From Robiginitomaculum sp. (GTDB taxonomy: Bacteria > Pseudomonadota > Alphaproteobacteria > Caulobacterales > Maricaulaceae): DNA of 35,205 bases. How positions within the stretch are numbered: position 1 is the stretch's first letter; every line of letters starts with the position of its first letter. The notes under the pieces are model-generated. The model made no database searches. It saw nothing but the letters and a program-made list of their open reading frames with translations, and was not told the origin of the DNA. Location: positions 1 through 35,205 of the forward strand of contig JAJFFM010000051.1 of NCBI GenBank assembly GCA_021776675.1, read 5' to 3'. Below, in pieces: positions 1 through 8,028 of this stretch. A program made the translations under genes and the position numbers.

Positions 1-53
1 ACATTTCCTGTGGCACCAACGACTGCTATTTTTAAACCTTTTTGCGAGCTCAT
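1..53 (-). CDS. asd: Aspartate-semialdehyde dehydrogenase, N-terminal fragment (runs off window)
   Basis: Only the first 17 codons and part of the next are present, reading leftward off the window edge. The peptide begins MSSQKGLKIAVVGATGNV, the Rossmann NADP-binding start (GATGNVG-type loop) characteristic of aspartate-semialdehyde dehydrogenase, which makes aspartate semialdehyde for lysine, threonine, methionine and diaminopimelate synthesis in the cytoplasm. N-acetyl-gamma-glutamyl-phosphate reductase has a related start (GASGYTG type), but the TGNV version favours Asd. The start is 22 bases downstream of the small membrane protein gene on the same strand, so the two may be cotranscribed. 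Confidence 0.75.
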   Translation of the reverse strand, partial: MSSQKGLKIAVVGATGN

Positions 54-75
54 GGTCTTATACGTCCTTATTAAA

Positions 76-447
76 TTACTTGCGCCTATATTTAAGAAAG
101 ACCGCATAACCAGCGACTATCACAAACGCAACCCCCATTAAATCCAGTAAGGAAAAATCGCCGACAAATGGCCTTGTAAGTGCCGTTTCGGGGACTTGTT
201 CGGCACTAACCTCTTGACCATACGCAGCTTTGGACATGAATATAATAATGATGAAGACTGCAAATATGCCAATGCTCGCTAGGCCAAAAATGAACCGAAA
301 AAACCTTTGGTCTTTATTGTCCTTTATCCGGCGGCGGTTCTCTGCTGCGCGGGAACGGCGAAACATTCGTTCTGATGGGCGTTCTGATGGGCGTTCCGAT
401 GAGCGTCCAAGACCCCGCTTTCCAGTTTCTGTATATTTTCGAGCCAT
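76..447 (-). CDS. Small basic membrane protein with SERP repeats, unknown function
   Basis: A 123-residue protein that I do not recognise. The first 47 residues are very basic (K/R-rich) and hold three tandem SERP units at about residues 17-27. A hydrophobic segment follows at about residues 48-71 (FIFGLASIGIFAVFIIII), then a short polar stretch, then a second hydrophobic segment at about 100-117 ending in KYRRK. Two membrane passes with both basic ends cytoplasmic would satisfy the positive-inside rule. It lies 22 bases upstream of asd on the same strand, so it probably shares a transcript with it, but nothing in the sequence ties it to amino-acid synthesis. The call as a real gene rests on the membrane pattern and its position. 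Confidence 0.6.
   Translation of the reverse strand: MARKYTETGKRGLGRSSERPSERPSERMFRRSRAAENRRRIKDNKDQRFFRFIFGLASIGIFAVFIIIIFMSKAAYGQEVSAEQVPETALTRPFVGDFSLLDLMGVAFVIVAGYAVFLKYRRK
371..406. repeat. Three tandem 12-bp units encoding SERP
   Basis: Units TCTGATGGGCGT (371-382), TCTGATGGGCGT (383-394) and TCCGATGAGCGT (395-406). They are in frame inside the minus-strand membrane protein and give SERP-SERP-SERP. The first two copies are identical and the third differs at two bases, a sign of recent slippage duplication. A change in copy number would keep the frame. Confidence 0.85.
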
Positions 448-536
448 ATATCTTCTCTAAAATTTGTGGCAATAAATTCATGTAAAGGTGAATTGCCGTG
501 GGCACTTTCTCTTGGTATATAACAGATGTGATCAAG

Positions 537-1022
537 ATGAAACATATACTCTCAGCTTTTCCTTTGGCAGCTTTTCCTTTGGCAGCAATTATAATTGGCG
601 TTGCTGTACCCGCTCATGCAAATAATGTCGATACAGGCATACAGGTTAAAGGTGAAGAGTTACGCGCCGTGTTTTCAGATACCGTGATGGTCGGAGAGTA
701 CCAAGAATACCGCGACATCACCCGCACCTTTAATTACACGGAAAACCATCACGCCGACGGCACCACGGACTACGCAGAAGGCCGCAAAAAAGAAGATGGG
801 CGTTGGAAAATTATTGGTGAAGATAAAATTTGCTATAAATACCCGCGCAGCCGCTACTATACCCGCACTTACTGTTTTTTCGTATTCAATTTGGAAGGCT
901 GCTATTATAAATTCACCCCGCAAAACATGACCATAAACCGCAGCCCAAAAAATTGGGACAGATGGTCATCCCGTGCAGTGCGCAAGGGTTCAGCTAGTTC
1001 TTGTGATATACCTATAGGATGA
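537..1022 (+). CDS. Secreted small protein, first of a tandem paralogous pair
   Basis: Read from ATG 537 (MKHILSAFPLA...), giving 161 residues with a signal peptide cut after AHA (VAVPAHA-NN). An in-frame ATG at 498 would add 13 polar residues before the signal and is less likely. The mature part has the pattern VGEYQEY ... DGTTDYAEG ... GRWKIIGEDKICYKYP ... YCFFVF ... CYY ... SCD, with four cysteines matched in the next gene. This resembles the broad alphaproteobacterial group of small periplasmic proteins with 'GNT..G..DG...G.W....C..Y' motifs, but I cannot name a family. Expected location is periplasmic or secreted, possibly with two disulfides. The stop is 4 bases before the next start, so the pair is cotranscribed. 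Confidence 0.7.
   Translation: MKHILSAFPLAAFPLAAIIIGVAVPAHANNVDTGIQVKGEELRAVFSDTVMVGEYQEYRDITRTFNYTENHHADGTTDYAEGRKKEDGRWKIIGEDKICYKYPRSRYYTRTYCFFVFNLEGCYYKFTPQNMTINRSPKNWDRWSSRAVRKGSASSCDIPIG
555..584. repeat. 15-bp perfect tandem duplication inside a signal peptide
   Basis: The unit GCTTTTCCTTTGGCA occurs twice in a row (555-569 and 570-584) and encodes AFPLA-AFPLA in the hydrophobic core of the signal peptide of the 537-1022 gene. It is in frame and looks like a recent slippage duplication. Confidence 0.9.
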
Positions 1023-1026
1023 TGAT

Positions 1027-1512
1027 ATGAGGTTTAGATTTTCCATTGTTGTTTTACTAGCATGTACGCCAGCCCTTGCCAACCCAGCCCTAGCCAGCGC
1101 AGAGGAAATTTCCTCTGATAAAAAATACTCTCCCATAACAGCAAAGCAGTTTCAAAAAATACTGCCCGGCAATACTATTACGGGTGAATATCGCCAAATG
1201 CGAGAACGTACAAAAACCTATAATTTTTCGGAAAGCCACCATAAAGACGGCACCACAGATTATGCCGAAGGCCCGATCACATCCAAAGGCATTTGGTACA
1301 CACTTGGCGAACAAAAAATTTGTTATAAATATCCCAATGATGAAAATATGGGTGCAGGTATATCTTGCTTTTGGGTCTATAAACAGGACACATGTTATTA
1401 TGGCTACGGCATCAGCGGCATGACCTTAAACGGCCCACCTAGGTTCGAAGACTGGGTTGCGCGTTGGGTTATTAAGGGGAGCGGCGGTACATGTGACGCG
1501 CCTGTGAGTTAA
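1027..1512 (+). CDS. Secreted small protein, second of a tandem paralogous pair
   Basis: 161 residues beginning MRFRFSIVVLLACTPALA, a clear signal peptide with a likely cut after ALA or ASA near residues 19-25. The mature region aligns with the upstream gene: GNTITGEYRQM, HHKDGTTDYAEG, KICYKYP, SCFWVY, CYYGY, and a C-terminal KGSGGTCD. All four cysteines are conserved between the copies, while the ends and the loop before KICYKYP have diverged, so the duplication is old rather than recent. Both are probably periplasmic or secreted, with two disulfides. The function is unknown. It is transcribed toward the avidin-like gene, with a 25-base convergent gap. Confidence 0.72.
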   Translation: MRFRFSIVVLLACTPALANPALASAEEISSDKKYSPITAKQFQKILPGNTITGEYRQMRERTKTYNFSESHHKDGTTDYAEGPITSKGIWYTLGEQKICYKYPNDENMGAGISCFWVYKQDTCYYGYGISGMTLNGPPRFEDWVARWVIKGSGGTCDAPVS

Positions 1513-1537
1513 AGTAAACCTAGTTTTTCACAAACAG

Positions 1538-1975
1538 TTATTCAACGGCTACAAAATTACTTGCACCCGTTATTATAGATTGCCAAAGGTCGTCTTTTTC
1601 TTTGCTATCTTCTTTATCTCTCGTGAGATGCCAAAGCGTGCGAATATAGGGCTTCCCAGCCTCGTCCACCGTCATTTGTCCTACCCACGCGGTCATAGAA
1701 CCATAGCCTTTAAAATTCACAGTGAAGGTAATTTGGTCACCTTCGACAAAACCGATAAGCGCAAAGGACTGATTTTTATCAGGCTGACCCACATTGGTTT
1801 GATAGATGCCGCGCACTTCGCCGTCGTTCACCGCTAAAGTTACAAGTGACCCGGCCTCGTTTTTCCATGAACCATTATATTCACTGGTGGTAAATTCAAT
1901 GGCGGGCGTTACGCCTTGTGCCTGGGCGTAAGCAGCACCAAACAGCATAAAAATTGTAATTACAAAAATACGCAT
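1538..1975 (-). CDS. Secreted avidin/streptavidin-family protein (putative biotin binder)
   Basis: 145 residues from ATG 1975 (MRIFVITIFMLFGAAYAQAQ, a signal peptide). An ATG 36 bases upstream would only add a polar lead. The mature part follows the avidin beta-barrel: GSWKNEAGS (streptavidin GTWYNQLGS), GIYQTNVG (GTYESAVG), SMTAWVGQ (SATTWSGQ), IRTLWHLT (INTQWLLT), DLWQSIITGASNF (NAWKSTLVGHDTF). Matching biotin contacts are N39, S43, Y58, T60, S93, T95, W97, W115 and the inter-subunit W131. The W79 equivalent is F88, and the D128 equivalent is S139 or N140, so affinity may differ from streptavidin. I see no cysteine in the mature chain. It stands alone, convergent with the secreted-pair genes. 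The family call rests on motif order and spacing; binding is inferred. Confidence 0.82.
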   Translation of the reverse strand: MRIFVITIFMLFGAAYAQAQGVTPAIEFTTSEYNGSWKNEAGSLVTLAVNDGEVRGIYQTNVGQPDKNQSFALIGFVEGDQITFTVNFKGYGSMTAWVGQMTVDEAGKPYIRTLWHLTRDKEDSKEKDDLWQSIITGASNFVAVE

Positions 1976-2065
1976 ATTATTACTAACTCTCTTAATCAAC
2001 ATGCAAAACAATGGTGCGTTTCGCCTGTACTTGATGCCCTAAATAACATGGATTAATTGCGGGCA

Positions 2066-3625
2066 CTACACGCCCATAAACCCTAAAATTAAATACACAA
2101 TCACCGTACCACCGCCAGCAATTAAAGCATAGGGAATTTGAGTGCGTACATGATCTATGTGGTCATTGGCCGTCGCCATAGAGGCAATAATTGTTGTATC
2201 AGATGTCGGAGAACAATGGTCTCCAAACACACCACCGCCGAGTGCTGCAGCTACCGCCATATATAAATTCACACCATCCACATTGCCCGCAATCGGCACG
2301 GCTACAGCAATCATAATGGAGAATGTACCCCAGCTGGTTCCAGTTGAAAATCCGATAACACCCGCAATGACAAATATCAGCGCAGGAATAAAGCCCGCAG
2401 GAATAGTACCGCTGACAATACCTGCCACAAAATTACCGGTGCCGATCTCTTTACACATAGCATTTAGCGCAAATGCCAATACCGCCAAAATAGCCACATT
2501 AACCATGCCGGCCATAGCCTTGAGGGACAATTCCACCATTTCGGTTAATTTCATAATACCCTGCGCACGGTACATGGCCATAGCTATAAAAATAGCAAAT
2601 GTTACCGCGTAAAGAACGGCGGCAGAGCCCGAGCCAAAACCTTTGGATAGGGAAATCCAAGCCACAGATAGTCCGCCAACTGGTTCTTGTCCCCCTGCCG
2701 CAGCTTCGGCGGCTGCGAAAGCCACCGCCTCACTCCAACCCGTGTAAACCAAAAAGGTCGGCACCAGCACCACCATAGAAATAACAGGTATCAGCATATT
2801 AAATGCACGGTGTGGGATACCGCCTTTAGCTTCTAGCATAGATACACTGTCGTCCATCATTGGCACGGCACCATCGCGTAAAACTTTCCCAGTCTCGTGC
2901 GCGCGGATTTCGGCTTTTTTCATATCGCCCCAATCTTTGCCGCTCCAGATAACAAAGAAGATAAGAGCCACAGTCAGCATAGGGTAAAAATTATAAGCAA
3001 TGGACTTCACCAATACTTCAAATTCATTATCGAACACTCTGTCAGGTCCCGTCGTGTAGACAACTAACAAGGTCATAATAAATGCACCCCAGGCATTGAA
3101 CGGCACCAATATGTTGGAAGGCGCAGATGTACTGTCCGTGATATAAGCCAATTTTTCGCGCGGAATTTTCATCTCATCAAATACGGGGCGGTATAATGTA
3201 CCGACGGTAAAAAGGGAAATATTGCTCTCGATAAACAAAAATAATCCGGTTAATGCAGCCAAGCTTTCAACAATTTTTCTATTGCCTTTTTCGGTATGTT
3301 TAACGCTGACCTTTTCAATGAAATTTAGGATGTGTCCGACAAATCCTTCGACACCTCCTGAGCGCTGTACCAATGCTATAAGCGGCCCGATGATCAAAGA
3401 GAACATCACCATGCGCGCATTACCCGTATCAGTGAGAACAGTCACGAAAGAATTAATAGTATCAATCGTACCCGTGAGTGGATGTCCACCAGCCATAATC
3501 ATATAGCCAAACCAGATACCAACGGCGAGCGCCATAAATACCTGCCGTGACCACAGTGCCAAAGTAATAGCCACCAAAGGCGGCAAGACGGACCAAAGTC
3601 CAAATGTTTGCACTGTAGATTCCAT
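2066..3625 (-). CDS. NhaC-family Na+/H+ antiporter
   Basis: 519 residues with about eleven or more hydrophobic segments, starting MESTVQTFGLWSVLPPLVAI. The NhaC-superfamily signature GDHCSPTSDTTIIAS lies near residues 465-480, and the paired motif TDSTSAPSNILVPFNAWG lies near 163-180. Other matching stretches are the FIESNISLFTVGTLYRP region and GFSTGTSWGTFSIM. The protein should exchange sodium for protons across the inner membrane; some members carry other cations or organic acids, so the substrate is inferred. AAGGGAAA lies a few bases before the ATG. A palindrome about 90 bases upstream could be an operator. The length is typical for the family. Confidence 0.85.
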   Translation of the reverse strand: MESTVQTFGLWSVLPPLVAITLALWSRQVFMALAVGIWFGYMIMAGGHPLTGTIDTINSFVTVLTDTGNARMVMFSLIIGPLIALVQRSGGVEGFVGHILNFIEKVSVKHTEKGNRKIVESLAALTGLFLFIESNISLFTVGTLYRPVFDEMKIPREKLAYITDSTSAPSNILVPFNAWGAFIMTLLVVYTTGPDRVFDNEFEVLVKSIAYNFYPMLTVALIFFVIWSGKDWGDMKKAEIRAHETGKVLRDGAVPMMDDSVSMLEAKGGIPHRAFNMLIPVISMVVLVPTFLVYTGWSEAVAFAAAEAAAGGQEPVGGLSVAWISLSKGFGSGSAAVLYAVTFAIFIAMAMYRAQGIMKLTEMVELSLKAMAGMVNVAILAVLAFALNAMCKEIGTGNFVAGIVSGTIPAGFIPALIFVIAGVIGFSTGTSWGTFSIMIAVAVPIAGNVDGVNLYMAVAAALGGGVFGDHCSPTSDTTIIASMATANDHIDHVRTQIPYALIAGGGTVIVYLILGFMGV

Positions 3626-3711
3626 AGATTTCCCTTTTTATTTAGTTTGCAAGTAAATAGGGAGAAGCGCAATTAAATTCCGTATCAAAGGAAGTTTATA
3701 GCCTAAGCAAA

Positions 3712-3725
3712 AATACGTCCGTATT
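3712..3725. promoter_or_regulatory. Perfect palindrome upstream of the antiporter gene (possible operator)
   Basis: AATACG-TC-CGTATT, six-base arms with a two-base centre, about 87 bases upstream of the NhaC-type start and about 85 bases past the end of the acylase gene. Its place in the promoter region suggests a repressor or activator site. It is too short and too lightly followed by T to be a convincing terminator. No regulator is identified. Confidence 0.3.
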
Positions 3726-3809
3726 ATAATTGGGATATTGAAAACCAAGTTTTATACCTCGAAACCATAAATGAATTTCTGTCCCGGCACTTAACAAAAT
3801 AATTGCTTA

Positions 3810-5975
3810 CTAAGGCTCCAGCGGTGTGTATTCACGGGTCGCGTGTTTCTTTATCTCTGTTTTATCCCGGAGAGCTTTGCGCCATTTGTGGGTCGCGAAC
3901 AGTTCGGCTTGATCAGCATAGTAAGGCGAGGCCGGGATTGAAGTAGCACTGCCAAATTGGTGGATCAGATCTGCTTCCATTTTGCCTTGTGTATCCCACT
4001 GTACGAGTGCAATCCACGTATCCCCAGCCACAGCGTCTAGTTGACCATTTTCCCCAAGTGTCGCCGGATAAATGGCACGCATAACATCCGGCGCACCGTC
4101 TATGGGGATATTGGTTTCGCCCCTTATCAACCGGTTAACTTCACCCCATGTCGGATCTATCCGCCCGTGGTGCTCAAGAAGATAGGCTACCGCTTCTCGA
4201 AACGAGTCTTCGGGAGTCGGTGCAGGAATATGAGTAAATTCTTCGGTTATGTCTTTAAGTGCTACAAGTACACCAAGCGCGGCCGCACGATTGTCTACAT
4301 TCGTATGCATATCCCATGAGCCAAGATGCTCTGCAGCTTTGGACATCTGTATATCATCGTTCCAGTCAAGAGCTAATACCTCGGCGATTATTTCAGCAGC
4401 CCGAGAGTTTTCCGCATATTTGTTGTCAAATTTAAGCGCCAACAATTCGGCTTTGCCGACTAATGTTTCTCCGTCCGTCATTTCAATCATGCGCAGTGAG
4501 CGATTGGTTTGGTTGGTCTGCAGACCCATTGACTTTGGAAAATCATCCGCCGTTAAATTATCCGGCCCGTCCGTCGAGGTGTACGGCGAATTGTTTGAGT
4601 TATAGACAAGGCCAGAAGACGGATTGATCAATTTAGGTACATCCGAAAACGGACGGTAACCTTGCCAGATTAAATCCGAACGATCGCCAGGCAAATACTT
4701 TTTCCAGTCCCAACCCTCCTTGCGGTCAGGGTATTGTGCATTGTGAATAAGGGCTATATTACCATCTTTGTCACCGTAAACATAATTTATGCTCGGCAAA
4801 GCATTCAGTGCCATGGCGTCTAAAAAATCGTCCAAATTCTGCGTATGGTTCAAGCGGTAATATTGTTCTAGCTGTCTAATCTCATCCATGCCCGCATAGC
4901 GAATGGCATAGGTGCCGTGTTTACTATCTATGACGGGGCCGTGTTTTGTACGTAGTATTTTCCGCTTGGCCTTAAAGGCAAATGGCCCAAACAGTTTGAC
5001 CTTAATAACGGCTGTGCTTTGCTCAAAATCTACCCACATATCATCCAACCAGTATTGGTTTTCATTTTCTGGGTTAATGGTCAACACATAGACATCAACT
5101 AAATCTTGCGCGCTAACCGTATTCGCCCAACCTAAATTATCATTAAAGCCGTGCAAAATAAACGGCGTACCAGGGAAAACCCCACCCGTCATATTAATGC
5201 CCTGCTCGGACACCAAGTGCGCTTCATACCAAGCCACAGGGCCGCTCATAGGCTGGTGCGAATTTATCAAAAGCCGTGTTGTGTCGTCGCCGGACCGCAG
5301 TGCAGATATGGCAATCCCATTAGAGCCGCGCTCCGCCAAAGTCTTTGGAGACACATGAAAGCTTTGCCGGCCGCCTGAGGGGTCCAGAGCAATTTCCTGC
5401 GCCCGCTCATCCCCGAACAACTCAAGAAGCGTTCCGTCCAATCCGTAAAACAAAGGTGTTTTAAATACAAACCCAGCCACAACGTCTTCGCCCGTAAATG
5501 GTGCCAGACCTTGCCATGTCGCATCCTGATTTTGCGCCGCATACAGATTAAGTCCCGCCGCATAGGCCTGGGCCGCTAATTTTACATCCGGCGTCACATC
5601 CGCTTCGTAGCGACGCTCAATAGTGCCCCACACATCCATCAAAGCGACTAGATAATCAGTAACCGCAGCGCCATTACCTTGGTAACGAGCAAGTGTACCG
5701 CGCGCAGCAGCAACGGCCAATTGCACGGTTTCAAAATCATCCTCGGCGTGAGCATAAGCCATACCAAACGCTATATCCGCGTCAGTTTTACCGTATATAT
5801 GCGGCACACCCCAATCGTCACGGATGATATTTACATCGTATTTTTCCGTACCCTTACTTAGTGCCTCGGCGTCGGGGTTTTCGGCTAGGGGTGACCATGT
5901 CCATATCCCCGCTCCTATTATTGCTATGATTGCTAGGATAAACCCTGCGCATATTATTTTGATAATTTTTTTCAT
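3810..5975 (-). CDS. Penicillin acylase family Ntn-hydrolase (possible AHL acylase)
   Basis: 721 residues, the usual length. A hydrophobic N-terminus (about residues 4-27) serves as export signal or anchor. The alpha chain shows DDWGVPHIYGKTDADIAFG and YAHAEDD (about 53-80). Self-cleavage should occur at G217/S218 in RGSNGIAIS, making S218 the N-terminal nucleophile of the beta chain. The beta chain holds INSHQP, LHGFNDNLGWANT, and a later YNSNNSPY with a candidate oxyanion Asn. Family members cut the amide of beta-lactams, acyl-homoserine lactones or other N-acyl compounds in the periplasm. The substrate cannot be told from sequence. It is a single gene, same strand as the antiporter but 184 bases from it. 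Confidence 0.85.
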   Translation of the reverse strand: MKKIIKIICAGFILAIIAIIGAGIWTWSPLAENPDAEALSKGTEKYDVNIIRDDWGVPHIYGKTDADIAFGMAYAHAEDDFETVQLAVAAARGTLARYQGNGAAVTDYLVALMDVWGTIERRYEADVTPDVKLAAQAYAAGLNLYAAQNQDATWQGLAPFTGEDVVAGFVFKTPLFYGLDGTLLELFGDERAQEIALDPSGGRQSFHVSPKTLAERGSNGIAISALRSGDDTTRLLINSHQPMSGPVAWYEAHLVSEQGINMTGGVFPGTPFILHGFNDNLGWANTVSAQDLVDVYVLTINPENENQYWLDDMWVDFEQSTAVIKVKLFGPFAFKAKRKILRTKHGPVIDSKHGTYAIRYAGMDEIRQLEQYYRLNHTQNLDDFLDAMALNALPSINYVYGDKDGNIALIHNAQYPDRKEGWDWKKYLPGDRSDLIWQGYRPFSDVPKLINPSSGLVYNSNNSPYTSTDGPDNLTADDFPKSMGLQTNQTNRSLRMIEMTDGETLVGKAELLALKFDNKYAENSRAAEIIAEVLALDWNDDIQMSKAAEHLGSWDMHTNVDNRAAALGVLVALKDITEEFTHIPAPTPEDSFREAVAYLLEHHGRIDPTWGEVNRLIRGETNIPIDGAPDVMRAIYPATLGENGQLDAVAGDTWIALVQWDTQGKMEADLIHQFGSATSIPASPYYADQAELFATHKWRKALRDKTEIKKHATREYTPLEP

Positions 5976-6104
5976 GGAACCTCGCTAGCACATCAACCCA
6001 TCTGCGCCAATAGCAAGAACATATATCGAGCAAATATTGCACTGGGCAAAACAATGATATACTGTGACCGTAGATATCTACTCGAAACATATATTGGAAG
6101 TTCT

Positions 6105-7355
6105 ATGTCTGACCCTACCTTAACCTGTCCCGAATGCGGCACGTCGATTAAACTCAATGAGAGCCTCGCTGGTCCATTACTGGCCGAAGCGCGCGATGAG
6201 TACGCCGAAAAACTGCGCCAAAAGAACGCTGAAATGGCGGCACAGCAAGCAAGGTTGGAAGCAGAGCAAGCGGCGCTTGATGCAAAGTTAAAGCGCGGCG
6301 TCCAAGATGCCCGGACCGAAATAGCCCGCGATGAAGCAAGAAAAGCCGCAGAAAGATCTGCCCATGATATTGCCTTAAAAGCGAAAGAAGCAGATGAGCT
6401 GCGCGCAGCCTTAAAAGATAACGAAGCCAAATTAAGCCGCGCCCAAGAAGATCAAGCCATGATCATGAAGGAGCGCCGCGCCATAGAAGAACAAAAACGA
6501 GAATTAGAGTTAACCGTAGAAAAACGCCTGCAAGAAGAAGTCGAGCAAATCCGCACCAAAGCCAAGGCCGAACAAGAAAGCGCATTCCTGTTAAAACAAC
6601 GCGAGAGCGAGCAACAAATCAACGCCATGCGCACGCAAATTGACAATTTAAAACGCCGCGCCGAACAAGGTTCGCAACAGCATCAGGGTGAAGTGCTGGA
6701 AACCGCCATAGAAGACATGCTCGCCAAAAGCTTTATTCATGACGAAATTTTGCCTGTAGCAAAAGGCGTTTCCGGCGCCGATATATTACAACGCGTCATG
6801 AGCCCAAACGGAAAATTTTGCGGAACAATCCTATGGGAGACAAAGCGCACCAAGGCTTGGCATGCGACTTGGCTGCCAAAATTGAAAGACGATCAACGCA
6901 AATGTAGCGCTGACATTGCTATCCTTATGAGTACGACTTTGCCCAAAGAGATGGACCCGGGTAGTTTTGGGCAAATTGACGGCGTTTGGATCACTGGCTA
7001 TGATAGCGCTCTTTCGATGGTCGGCGCGCTGCGTTTGTCATTAATAGAACTTGCCAATGTACTCGCCGTACGCGACGGGCAAGCGAGTAAGGCTGAGCTG
7101 GTTTATGATTATCTCACCGGCACAAAGTTCCGCCACCGCATTGAAGCCATCGTCGAGAAGTTCGACGACATGCGTACAGATTTGGAGCGCGAAAAGAAAG
7201 TAACCCTCAAAAATTGGGCAAAACGCGAAACTCAAATCGACGCCGTTATATCAAGCACGCTCGGCATGCACGGTGACCTACAAGGCATAGCCGGAACCTC
7301 AATGCCAGAAATCGGCGGACTGGATGATGATGTACCGTTATTGGATGAGGGTTAA
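6105..7355 (+). CDS. DUF2130 coiled-coil protein with PD-(D/E)XK-like C-terminal domain
   Basis: Read from ATG 6105 (MSDPTLTCPECGTSI), 416 residues. An upstream in-frame ATG at 6054 would add 17 residues without family support, and GGAAG precedes 6105. A CPEC knuckle opens the protein, followed by a highly charged coiled coil (about residues 25-205, Lys/Glu/Ala/Arg-rich). The C-terminal domain has the DUF2130 hallmarks: KGVSGADILQ, CGTILWETKRTKAW, WLPKLKDDQR and SADIAILMSTTLP. The GADI plus WETKR pair resembles the D...ExK core of restriction-like nucleases, so nucleic-acid binding or cutting is plausible but inferred. It stands alone between the acylase (divergent) and the stress-protein gene. 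Confidence 0.85.
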   Translation: MSDPTLTCPECGTSIKLNESLAGPLLAEARDEYAEKLRQKNAEMAAQQARLEAEQAALDAKLKRGVQDARTEIARDEARKAAERSAHDIALKAKEADELRAALKDNEAKLSRAQEDQAMIMKERRAIEEQKRELELTVEKRLQEEVEQIRTKAKAEQESAFLLKQRESEQQINAMRTQIDNLKRRAEQGSQQHQGEVLETAIEDMLAKSFIHDEILPVAKGVSGADILQRVMSPNGKFCGTILWETKRTKAWHATWLPKLKDDQRKCSADIAILMSTTLPKEMDPGSFGQIDGVWITGYDSALSMVGALRLSLIELANVLAVRDGQASKAELVYDYLTGTKFRHRIEAIVEKFDDMRTDLEREKKVTLKNWAKRETQIDAVISSTLGMHGDLQGIAGTSMPEIGGLDDDVPLLDEG

Positions 7356-7400
7356 ATGCGCACCCCGATAACAGGCTCGAAACTCTGAGGGTATTACAAT

Positions 7401-7431
7401 AGAGCGCCGCTGGCATAAGAGCGCCGCTAGC
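7401..7431. repeat. Imperfect 14-bp direct repeat in the leader before the usp gene
   Basis: AGAGCGCCGCTGGC at 7401-7414 and AGAGCGCCGCTAGC at 7418-7431, one mismatch, 17 bases start to start, about 100 bases upstream of the stress-protein start. It could be a two-site binding region or a slippage product. The role is unknown. Confidence 0.5.
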
Positions 7432-7524
7432 AATCGGATGCGACAAATTGTTGCTTAAATAAGTTGCTACTGTTCAAACTTGGCGGGGCCTGTATGATAC
7501 GCGCAAACAAAATAAGCGGTTTAT

Positions 7525-8025
7525 GTGTCTCATTCATTGATTTTGGTGGCGGTTGATTTTTCAAAAGGCTCAAAGGCGGCTCTGTTATGGGCGATTGATT
7601 TTGCTGGTAAAACCAATGCAGATTTAAAAATTTTACATGTTACCCATGATCCAGCCGATGCGCCAGGTACCTATAAACGGGCAAGAAAAGATATTCTCAA
7701 ACCCATGACAGAAATTGCCCAAGAACAGTTTGATGCGTTCTTGGAGAGTATGGTTGGCGCTTTCCCCAATAGCGCAGTTCTTCGAAATGCAGAAATATTA
7801 CTCGTCGCAGGCCTTCCTGCAAAGCGTATTGTATCTGTCGCGAAAAAAACAAACGCTAATCACATTGTTCTTGGTTGTTTAGGCGAAAGTAAAATGCCCA
7901 GTGCGTTTGTTGGATCCGTGGCGCTGCGTGTGCTAAAAAAATCGCCTCTGCCTGTGACCATCATAAAGGCCAATGCAAAAAAGAAGAAACGCAAAGGCAA
8001 AAATAACAAAAATTCAAAAGATTGA
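7525..8025 (+). CDS. Universal stress protein (UspA family)
   Basis: 166 residues from a GTG start; an overlapping ATG two bases upstream is out of frame and soon stops. The fold markers are LILVAVDFSKGSKAALLWA at the start and the ATP-binding motif G-x2-G-x9-G-S, seen as GCLGESKMPSAFVGS near residues 112-126, followed by VLKKSPLPVTIIK. The motif is intact, so nucleotide binding is expected. The C-terminus is a lysine-rich tail (AKKKKRKGKNNKN), unusual for the family. Its stop lies 3 bases before the phosphate cotransporter start, so the two are almost certainly coupled, which suggests a regulatory or stress role tied to phosphate or ion uptake. Confidence 0.9.
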   Translation: MSHSLILVAVDFSKGSKAALLWAIDFAGKTNADLKILHVTHDPADAPGTYKRARKDILKPMTEIAQEQFDAFLESMVGAFPNSAVLRNAEILLVAGLPAKRIVSVAKKTNANHIVLGCLGESKMPSAFVGSVALRVLKKSPLPVTIIKANAKKKKRKGKNNKNSKD

Positions 8026-8028
8026 TAT

